DNA of 64,000 bases from Dactylis glomerata (lineage: Eukaryota; Streptophyta; Magnoliopsida; Poales; Poaceae), in assembly GCA_007115705.1 (NCBI GenBank), contig QXEO01000382.1, positions 2,170,781 to 2,234,780 of the forward strand. The letters are read 5' to 3'. Below are positions 56,030-64,000 of this stretch, piece after piece. The notes below the pieces were generated by a model. The model searched no databases and had not been told where the DNA came from. It worked only from the letters and a program-made list of their open reading frames with translations. Position 1 is the first letter of the stretch, and each line of letters begins with the position of its first letter. The translations under genes were made by a program, and so were the position numbers.

Positions 56030-57687
56030 TGATACGTCTCCAACGTATCTATAATTTTTGATGCTCCATGCTTGTTTTTACACCATTTGCCTACTGTTTC
56101 GTTACACTTCATGGCACTTTTATGCATTTTCCAGAACTAACCTATTAACAAGTCGCCACAGTGCCAGTTCCCTGTTTTCTGCTATTTTTGTGTTTCAGAA
56201 GTGATACACAGGAAATATTCTCGGAATCGGATGAAACAAGTTCCTAAAGTCTTATTTTTCCCGGAAGCTTCGAGAGAACCGAAGAGGAGACGGAGTGGGG
56301 CCACAAGGTGGCCACACACCAGGGCGGCATGGCCCAGGCCCTGGCCATGCCCCCTACGTGTGATACTACCTCGGTCCACTCCTGATGATGCCCCTTCACC
56401 TATAAAGACCCCCCGATGGAAAAAACCTAAGCACCTGATCAATTTTCCAGAACACATCGCGATCCGCTGCCACCGTCGACCCGAAGATTGGGAGGGTCCA
56501 GAAGCTCTCCCGGCACGCTGCCGAAGAGGGGAATCGCTACCGGTGGTCTTCTTCATCGCCATGCTTGCCTCTGGAGCAATGAGTGAGTAGTCTACCTTGG
56601 ACTATGGGTCCATAGTAGTAGCTAGATGGTTGTCTCCTCTACCATGTGCTTCATGTTTAGATCTCATGAGCTGCCCTACATGATTGAGATCACCGTTATG
56701 TAATTCTACCTGTTTGGTTTGTTGGGATCCGATGAATATTAGTGTTATGATTAAGTTGATGTACTGAAATATATCTTATGTTATCTCTATGTTTTTTATG
56801 ATCTTGCATGCTCTCCGTTGTTAGTAGCTATCTTGGCCGAGTAGTTGCTAGTGACTCCAAGAGAGGGTATTTATGCTCGATAGTGGGTTCATGCCTCTAT
56901 TTAACCTGGGGGAGTGACAGAAACCTCTAAGGTTGTATATGTGCTATTGCTACTAGGGAGAAAACAACATTCATATGCTCGAGGGCATATGCTTTGTTTA
57001 CATTACACACTTCGCTTAAAGCAATTATCTATCGTTCGCAACTTAATACTTGTGGAGTTCTTGGATTGATTCGCCAAGTGGATTATTAGTCATAGATGCA
57101 GTTGGATGGCGGTCTATGTATTTTGTTGTAATGCCCAGAGTAAATCGCATAGTGCTCTTCTTGACATATCACGTTTATCTTTATTCTATCAATTGCCCAA
57201 CTATAATTTGTTTACCCAGCATGTGTTATTTATCTTATGGAGAGACACCACTAGTGAACTGTGGACCCCGGTCCTATTTCCATCATATTGTTATCACCTG
57301 TTTACTTTACTCGCACTGTTTACTTTACTCGCATAGTATTATCACATTCTACTCGATACGCTCATACCCTTTGTTTCAAGCAAACCGGTGAGATTGACAA
57401 CCTCATCGCAAGTTGGGAACGAAGTATTTGGTTGTGTTGTGTGCAGGTTTCGCGTTGCAGCTAGCAAGCAAAGCTTGGACAAGGCACCATATATAAATTG
57501 TCCGAAGCTGTCGCAAGCTAGCAAGCATCACCTTCAGTCGTATTGTCTGCTCTTCTCCTGATCGACCTAACCTTGGTTTCTTAACTGAGGAAAAACTTGA
57601 TGCTATATTCATCAAAACCTTCTCTTGGGGTTTACCAACTGGCCAGTCATTTACTTCATTTCATACACTATTGACTCGGCCCCATCA
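56030..57687 (+). repeat. 5' LTR of F, 1658 bp
   Basis: Starts TGATACGTCTCC and ends GGCCCCATCA. The U3 palindrome GGCATGGCC...GGCCATGCC is at 56326-56351, before a TATA-like TATAAAGACC (56401). It lacks the extra 3' segment of B's LTR. Confidence 0.85.
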
Positions 57688-57694
57688 AGTTTTC

Positions 57695-57711
57695 TGGCAC
57701 CGTTGCCGGGG
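57695..57711 (+). other. Primer binding site of F (tRNA-Asp type)
   Basis: TGGCACCGTTGCCGGGG, eight bases after the LTR, one mismatch from the canonical form. Confidence 0.8.
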
Positions 57712-57867
57712 AAGAAGTGGAAGACCTCTGCAAGGGGAGTTTTTCACACACACATCCTTTACTTTGTTTTAAGTTTTGCTTTACTTTATTTTTACTTGCA
57801 TCGTTTTATATCAAAAACCCAAAAATAGAATCCTTGGTAGTTGTTGTTCCTTTACTTTTAGTTCATC

Positions 57868-58461
57868 ATGATGTTCCCTAAGTACGTTTTTGAGGACCTC
57901 TCAGTAGGCAGTGGTTCAATTATTGGAAAAAGTAACATTGAGGAGTTCTTTAATCACATTAGTATGCATGAGCAAGTTGAGGAAAAGTCTTTGGTTGAGA
58001 TAGCTCATAGTATTGAAGTTGCTTCTGCTTATTTAATTCGCATGTTAGAAACTAGGTTTGCTAGCCTTAATCCTTTTATGCAGTACACGTTCCTTAAGCT
58101 TCATGAAATTAAAGATCCTGAAAAGAAAGCTTTTATTTTGGAAGCTTTGCGCCTAGAATTTAAAGATGTCATTATTGAATCTAGAAAAGTTTTTAAACAT
58201 TTTAATAAACTCGGTTCACCTATAAAGGTTATTAGTACAAACGATGAAGGAGCTGAAATACCTATACCTAGCAAGCTCTTGGGATTGTGTGAAGCTTTTG
58301 AAAATAATTTTGACTGGATCTGTCCCCAAAATCTTTTTAGTTATTTGAGTGAACCAAACCGTGATCACAAAGGGTCTTCTAAAACTTATGTGGATGAAAT
58401 ACAATGCCTTATTGACAAGACCTCTGCAGTTAATCTCAATGCTCCTTCTGATGTTACTTGA
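57868..58461 (+). CDS. Unknown 197-residue protein of F
   Basis: An intact ORF lies where gag-protease stands in A and B, between the same leader and the same 3' region. I do not recognise it. It is mainly alpha-helical by appearance, moderately charged, without membrane segment, zinc knuckle or protease motif. Visible blocks are FPKYVFEDLSVG near the start, LKLHEIKDPEKKAFILEALRLEF in the middle (about 92-115) and FDWICPQNLFSYL near 155. The final residues SDVT and stop match the end of the gag-protease ORF of A (LDVT), so the exchange reached to the last codons. It could be a gag-like protein too diverged to see, or an accessory protein used in trans. The intact frame in an old family suggests recent function. 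Confidence 0.6.
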   Translation: MMFPKYVFEDLSVGSGSIIGKSNIEEFFNHISMHEQVEEKSLVEIAHSIEVASAYLIRMLETRFASLNPFMQYTFLKLHEIKDPEKKAFILEALRLEFKDVIIESRKVFKHFNKLGSPIKVISTNDEGAEIPIPSKLLGLCEAFENNFDWICPQNLFSYLSEPNRDHKGSSKTYVDEIQCLIDKTSAVNLNAPSDVT

Positions 58462-58475
58462 TTCGCAATTTTCTG

Positions 58476-58524
58476 CACCTAGCTCAAAGGCGTTAAAGAA
58501 AAGCACTCTTGGGAGATAACCCAA
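58476..58524 (+). other. Paired hairpins after the stop codon (F)
   Basis: The first stem has one changed base (CACC against GGCG); the second TTGGG-AGATAA-CCCAA (58509-58524) is intact. Confidence 0.55.
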
Positions 58525-58948
58525 TGTTTTATTTCCAGTACTTTTTCTTCTATTTGAGTCTCGGAAGTCATTACTACTGTAATGATTGCTTCTTATCCTT
58601 TTTATTTTATTGTTGTGCCAAGAGAAGCCTCTAATTCAAGTGAGGTAAAGATTTGGGGATATTGCTGTCCTAAAACTGTTTTCGGTGCTGCATCGTAAAA
58701 ATTCGTATAAATTCTCTGTATATCTTTTGGACCTAAAATTTCTTGTTCATATGCCCCAGGTTATATCCAAACTTTCGTTAGTTGAACACTTTGTGATTTG
58801 AGCAACATAAAACCTCTCAAAAATTCGACCTTTGTCAGCTGTTCTGTTTTGACAGATTTCTGCCACTATTCGTTTTTGCCGCTTTATCGCTTTCTTTTTA
58901 AGTTCTTTTGATCATGAAACTTTTGGGGAAGTTGCTACAGTAGTATAT
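58525..58948 (+). other. Non-coding 3' region of F, truncated
   Basis: Matches A from 10901 and B from 44090 until G is inserted at TATAT (58944-58948). Confidence 0.75.
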
Positions 58949-60420
58949 TGATGTCTACACACTTCTATTCTTGTAGACACTTGTTGGGCCTCCAAGTGCA
59001 GAGGTTTGTAGAACAACAGCAAGTTTCCCTTAAGTGGATCACCCAAGGTTTATCGAACTCAGGGAGGTTAGAGGTCAAAGCTATCCCTCTCAAACAAACC
59101 TGCAATTACGATACAGAAAGTCTATTGTGTCCCCAACACACCCAATTCACTTTTCAGATGTATAGGTGCACTAGTTCGGCGAAGAGATAGTGAAATACTA
59201 GTGGTATAGATGATTATAAGTAGTAAATGCAATCTGGAATAAAAATGGCAGCAAGCAAACATCTAACAAAACAACAAGTAAATGGTGTGCAAAGCTTGGA
59301 AACAAGGCCTAGGGATCATACTTTCACTAGTGGACACACTCCCAACAATATAACATGATTGAACAAATAACTTCTCTTTGCTATGGTACTCTGAATTACT
59401 CTCCTATTGAATAACACTAATCATTGCGTAGTGGCTATAGAAGCACCCCCTTAAAGTTCATCAAGTACTTGACAAACACCACTCATAGAGATACCCAAAT
59501 CAAAGAACAACTCAAGATAAATATTATTGCAACTTAGACCAAGTACTAACACGGTGCACACACTGTCGACATTACACCATGAAAGGACAAATAGATCACT
59601 TCAATACAATCATAGTAATAATTATTCTCATAATCCATAAGAGATCACAATCGTAGCCTAGACCAAGTACCACCATGATGCACGCACTGTCACCGTTACA
59701 CCATGGCAGGAGGAATAGATTACTTTAATAATATCACTAGAGTACACATAATATCAGAATAATAACATCTACTTATTCAACATGATATAAAGCTCACGAT
59801 CACATAAAGATCACATCATGGGAGAGATAGGTGAACCACATAGCTACCGGTAGAGCCCTCAGCCCCGGGGATGAACTACTACCTCCTCATCATAGGAGAC
59901 AGCAAGGTTGATGGAGATGGCGGTGAGGTCGATAGAGACGGTGGAGACAGCGATGGAGATCGAAGGAGACGGCTCCGGGGGCACTTTCCCATCCCAGCAG
60001 GGTGCCAGAACAGAGACTTCTGTCCCCCGAATTTCGTCGGTGGCGGCGGCGGAGCTACGGAACTCTTTCTTGAAAATTGCCAAATCCTCTAGGGTTTTCC
60101 GTCCCGAGGCTTTATATAGGCGAAGGGGCGATGTCAGGAGGCGACCAGGGCCTTCTCCCACATAGGCGGCGCGGCCAGGGCCTGGGCCGCGCCAGCCATG
60201 TGTGAGGGCCCCTGGTGGCCCCTCTCCTTCACCTCTTCGGATCTTTGGAATCTTCCGAGAAAAATAAGACTTCAGGATGTGGTTTTGTCCAATTCTAAGA
60301 ATATTTCCTGTGTATCACTTCTGAAACACAAAAATAGCAGAAAACAGGAACTGGCACTGTGGCACTTGTTAATAGGTTAGTTCCAGAGAATGCATAAAAA
60401 TGCCACGAAGTGTAACGAAA
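58949..60420 (-). repeat. 3' LTR of G, 5' end deleted
   Basis: In its own sense it ends GTGTAGACATCA (58949 side). The U3 part resembles B and F (AACTGGCACTGTGGC, TATA box CCTATATAAA on the minus strand at 60111-60120), but the R-U5 part (58949-59850) is unlike theirs. The LTR start is missing. Confidence 0.78.
60144..60216 (-). promoter_or_regulatory. U3 foldback upstream of the TATA box (G)
   Basis: ACCAGGG at 60144 pairs with CCCTGGT at 60210, around an inner GGCGCGGCC...GGCCGCGCC. It lies 24 bp upstream of the minus-strand TATA box. Confidence 0.62.
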
Positions 60421-62705
60421 CAATCATAAGCATCTTGAATGGTTAAAGTTAATGCGAGAACAGTTATGATGCATATGCTTGACAAGTCATAAGTTGAAGA
60501 CCTCGTGTCCCGTGAATATGAGTACCCAAACCTCATGCTACTTTACTTAGAGTCCCAAGCAAGGCTCTTGTCATTGTAAGTATATGTGTATCATTGAGAA
60601 CCGCCAATGGGGTACCTTCGTGCCCGATGACATGGAACAAGCCCACACCAAAATGACAGGACAAGCAGACAATGAACACCTCGACATCTCTTTTATTTGC
60701 TATATTATTTAGCTTTTTTGTATTATGAGATGCATCGTCGAATGTTCACCATGGGTATACTACAAATTTCCACCATGAATTATGCATGGCTTAGATTGGC
60801 GGCCCGGCATTTCCCTAACACATGTACAAACTCCATGATCCTCACAAGATTCCCAACTCATTTCACACCACGGGCATCCATAAACAAAAGATCACGATAT
60901 CAACTCAAATAAGAAGTGCAATGTTGAAAGCTTGCCCATGACGGCATGGCTGGGCTAGAATCCAACTTACAACTTGCAAGCATAACAACTCAGCTTAAAA
61001 GATCACAATGTCAATTTTTTAGAACAGGAAAAAGTAATGTGTGCCTTCCGGTTCGTGAGAGCTTTACTGACCAAATTTCGCATAACACTGGTAAGAGTTT
61101 AATTTGAAGAGATAATAAAAGCAAGTCAAATTTACTTGGAATAGCAAATTGCTAGTAGGTATATATGGTGGACACTTTGAAAAACTTTTGGCTTTTAGGA
61201 GTTGGATGCATGAGTAGAGCTCATACTCACTACAAGGCGAGGGCTAGCAAAAGACTGGGAGCGACCAACTAAGAGAGCAATAATGGCCATAATCATGCAA
61301 AGCGACAAAGTGACATTAAAAGAAGCATAAGATGGCATCAAAAGTCAAAAACTAAATGATCATGAAGGCTATTGGCGACTTTGTAAGAGTCTAACATGTG
61401 TGAGCATGCGCCAAGTCAACCCAAATAAAGCATCAAGGAGAAAACCAAAATAATGCTTCCATACAATAAAAACAACGCATGATTTTTTCAAAGGCTCATT
61501 AAGCAATCTCAGTTATTTTTAGACAAGTCATGCTACAGCAAAACCACTAAGCATACTATCAAAAAGACATCAAGCATGACATGAAAAAGCCTAAGACGCA
61601 GTCTACACAAACTCCTTCTTGTACCACTATTTTGCATAAAGCTTTTTCTATTTTCCAACACCATTTGAAATTTTTATAAACACCTCTTTTGATGAAAACC
61701 AATAAAGATCAGAGGCAAAAATACACCTTGATAAATAAATATAAGAAGATCTGAACGCAAATCAAGGCAAAAACAAAAACCAAAAGCAGTAGCAGAAAAA
61801 GAAGAACACTCGGTTTTTGATAAGAGTGAAAACTAGAGTGTTCTTGGCAAATGAAAAGCGAGTTCATCTGCTCCAAAAGAAACATGATGTGATCTAACCA
61901 TTTATTGCAGCAAACGAAGAAAAACTAATAAATAAAACTAAAACAACTGATGCTCCAAGAAAAACACATAGTGCATGAAGCAATAAAAATATAGTGTCTT
62001 GAAAGGTGACCTGATTTTTGCCGATGAAGAAGGGGTGCCTCGGGGGCATCCCCAAGCTTTGACGCTTGTACTTCTTGGGTATTTCTTGGGGTGTTGGGCA
62101 TCCCCAAGCTTGAGCTTTTGTCCATTCTTCAACTCATCTCATCATTCTCCAATCCCTACACTTGAAAACTTCCTTCATATAAAACTAAACACAATTCTAT
62201 TAGCAACATTAGTGTACGCATAAAATATATTCAACCTCTTTTGCTTCAGGTTTCAACTCAAAACTACCACATATAAAGCATATACTACTGTAGAAACTTC
62301 CCAAAAGGTTCCATGATAAAAAAGAACTCAAAAGAAAGCGATAAAGTGGCAAACACAAATATTGGCAGAAATCTGTCAAAATTGAACAGCTGACAAAGAC
62401 CGAATTTTTGAGGGGTTTTCTGTTGCTCAAATCAAAAAGTGTTAAACTAACGAAAGTTTGGATATAACCTGGGGCATATTCTCAAGAAATGTCAGGTCCA
62501 AAAGATATACAGAGAATTTATATGAATTTTTACGGTGCAGCATCAAAAATAGTTCCAGGACAGCAACATCCCCAAATCTTTACCTCACTCGAATTAGAGG
62601 CTTCTCTTGGCACAAAAATGAAATAAACAAGATAAGGAGCAGTCATTACAGTAGTAATGACTTCCAAGACTCAAATAAAATAAAAAGTACTTAAAATGAA
62701 ATAAT
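60421..62705 (-). other. Non-coding 3' region of G
   Basis: The family 3' region on the minus strand, colinear with B. Two copies of GCATCCCCAAGCTT (the complement of the polypurine-like motif) lie near 62047 and 62096. No gene. Confidence 0.75.
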
Positions 62706-62752
62706 GGGTTATCTCCCAAGAGTGCTTTTCTTTAACGCCTTTGAGCTAGGCG
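62706..62752 (-). other. Paired hairpins after the stop codon (G)
   Basis: The complement of TTGGG-AGATAA-CCC and CGCC-TAGCTCAAA-GGCG, both intact, just downstream of the env-like ORF. Confidence 0.6.
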
Positions 62753-62772
62753 CAGAAAAATTGCAAAGATGC

Positions 62773-63999
62773 TCATGTGGGCGCCATATAAGAGCTTGAA
62801 GCAAAGGCGCCATATAGGAACTTAAAGCAACAGAGAGCATCAAAAAGCAAATGTGAAAGACATTTATACCTGAACCACTTCCTATGCATAGGAATCTTGT
62901 AAGAAAATAAATCAACGAGGCACATAGTAGCAAGCATGGATAGATAAAACAAGTGCCACTTCAAGATTTGCAACATAAAGAGGGGAAACTTAATATTGTT
63001 GAGATCCATCAAACCATGTTTCCCTCTCTCATAATAACTTTCAATAGCATCATGAATAGAACTAACAATATAACTATCATTTAAAGCATCCCTATCATGA
63101 GCCGCATGCATAAACGAATTAATACTCACCACAGTAACAATAGTAGTAGGAGCAAATTCAATAGAATAATTATTCTCATCACCATAATCATCATAAACAG
63201 GAGGCATATTGTAATCACAACTAATTTTCTCCTCAATAGTAGGTGAACTGAAAATATTATACCCATCATTATAACCATCATAAACTAGAGGACTACTATG
63301 TCGCAAAGCATATTCATCAAACATGTCATCATAAGTAGGAACATGGATAGCACTAATGGTACAAAAATTATTAACCTTAGAATTGGTACAAAAAAGATTT
63401 TCAATATCAAAAGTAGAGTGCTTTTCCCAATCATGATCACTAACATAGATAACAGGCATAGGAACATCATCCCAATCAGAATTATCATAATCTATAGCAG
63501 GATCATTACGCTTAGGGGAAGATACCGTGTCCTCTCGCCTTTTAATCCTCTTCTTCTTCTTCTTCTTACTCTCTCCTTTAGGAGGGAGAGACTTGAAGGG
63601 CATCTTCTCCACATATTCTTTAGGAAGGAAAGGCATCTTCTCCACATAATCTGGTTTGCTGACAGAAACAACAGAAGAAACTTTGGAGGATTCCTCCTCT
63701 CTATTAATAAGATAAAAACATCTATCAGTCATGTCATAGCTTGGCAGAATATCAAGTTTTATAAGATTTTGTATGTAAGTATTTTCCAGGCCATCTTTAG
63801 CACAATAGAGACGACAACCATTCAAGGTGCTATTAATATCAACATGATTCATATCTATCAAAGCAATCTTTCTAGATATCTCTTCACACGCCAAGAACAA
63901 AGTGAGCTCATCATGCTGATTGGGAGTAATCTTGTCATCACAATACAAACTTAAGGTACTAGAAGAATAACTATTAGGGCTTGAGCATTGGAAATTAAA
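62773..63999 (-). CDS. Env-like / unknown membrane protein of G, N-terminus outside window
   Basis: The frame is open from the window edge to TGA at 62773-62775, 408 codons, with ATG at 63946-63948 as the first visible Met and coding sequence before it. An acidic N-terminal half contains a basic block KKKKKKRIKRRE (about 63540-63575), a possible nuclear signal. Repeated DYD/YDGY/YDDYGDE stretches follow. The last 100 residues hold a hydrophobic segment (FMLQILKWHLFYLSMLATM) and a second one (HLLFDALCCFKFLYG) split by a basic HRKWFRYKC. Athila-lineage elements can have an env-like ORF with membrane segments after pol, and position just before the 3' region fits. I see no cleavage site or proven homology. 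Confidence 0.6.
   Translation of the reverse strand, partial: FNFQCSSPNSYSSSTLSLYCDDKITPNQHDELTLFLACEEISRKIALIDMNHVDINSTLNGCRLYCAKDGLENTYIQNLIKLDILPSYDMTDRCFYLINREEESSKVSSVVSVSKPDYVEKMPFLPKEYVEKMPFKSLPPKGESKKKKKKRIKRREDTVSSPKRNDPAIDYDNSDWDDVPMPVIYVSDHDWEKHSTFDIENLFCTNSKVNNFCTISAIHVPTYDDMFDEYALRHSSPLVYDGYNDGYNIFSSPTIEEKISCDYNMPPVYDDYGDENNYSIEFAPTTIVTVVSINSFMHAAHDRDALNDSYIVSSIHDAIESYYERGKHGLMDLNNIKFPLFMLQILKWHLFYLSMLATMCLVDLFSYKIPMHRKWFRYKCLSHLLFDALCCFKFLYGAFASSSYMAPT
62781..62832 (-). repeat. 26-bp tandem duplication at the end of G's ORF
   Basis: GCGCCATATAAGAGCTTGAA and GCGCCATATAGGAACTTAAA start at 62781 and 62807. As 26 is not a multiple of three, the duplication shifts the reading frame and makes a new C-terminus. 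Confidence 0.7.
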
Positions 64000-64000
64000 A

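Larger units (their letters stand above)
56030..58948 (+). mobile_element. Element F: Athila-like derivative with a different ORF, 3'-interrupted
   Basis: It begins with an LTR of B's family, then a TGGCACCGTTGCC primer site, an ORF unlike gag-protease, and the family's paired hairpins and 3' region, cut at 58948 by G. Left flank GTGTT (56025-56029) is the candidate target duplication; F's 3' end lies beyond the window. Confidence 0.85.
58949..64000 (-). mobile_element. Element G: Athila-like element with env-like ORF, 5' end outside window
   Basis: On the minus strand: an ORF open to the window edge, paired hairpins, the family 3' region, then an LTR ending at 58949. The joint of 3' region and LTR near 60420 lacks the polypurine tract and LTR start, so there is an internal deletion. 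TATAT (58944-58948) is the candidate target site; the other flank is outside. Confidence 0.8.

Overview
The window is a stretch of plant nuclear DNA built entirely from LTR retrotransposons inserted into one another. I see no host gene, rRNA, tRNA gene, CRISPR array or bacterial/viral operon. The families (Athila-like elements with LTRs starting TGATACGTCTCC, Tekay-like elements starting TGTAAC[A/G]CCC, a SIRE/Maximus-like Copia element, and Tat-type Gypsy elements with an archaeal-type RNase H) point to a large-genome grass, probably Pooideae. The species cannot be read from the sequence.

Elements are given one-letter labels here. L (1-9546, +) is a very young element with a 6.05-kb LTR and a 2.3-kb non-coding interior, inserted in the gag of A. 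A (9547-13111, +) is an Athila-like gag-protease element without reverse transcriptase. A meets E (13112-14280 and 54764-56029, -), a relative in opposite orientation, giving a long inverted repeat. E is split by D (14281-54763, -), a decayed complete Tat-type Gypsy element carrying an antisense AT-hook/B3-domain gene with its own TATA box. D is split in its integrase gene by B (16971-48657, +), a gag-protease Athila-like element. B is split twice: in its 5' LTR by the Copia element H (17438-35791, +) and in gag by the solo LTR S (37447-42182). H is split inside pol by T (23750-30751, -), a non-coding Tat-like element filled with minisatellites. On the right, F (56030-58948, +) is inserted in E and carries an unfamiliar 197-residue ORF instead of gag-protease. 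G (58949 to the window end, -) is inserted in F and carries a membrane-anchored, env-like ORF.

Target-site duplications support the nesting: TCGCC for T, GAGGG for H, AATAT for S, GTCAC for B and GCCGC for D. LTR-LTR divergence, counted by eye, agrees with the order: T about 0.2%, L about 0.3%, H about 1.7%, B about 4%, D about 4.5%.

The most interesting items are: the antisense B3/AT-hook gene in D; a third ORF in H with its own promoter-like region and a likely intron; the 21-bp array of T with a 231-bp higher-order period; a foldback upstream of the TATA box that covaries between Athila-like LTRs; paired hairpins directly after the stop codon that persist while the ORF upstream is exchanged; and an apparent exon-intron layout inside the Tekay-type LTRs.
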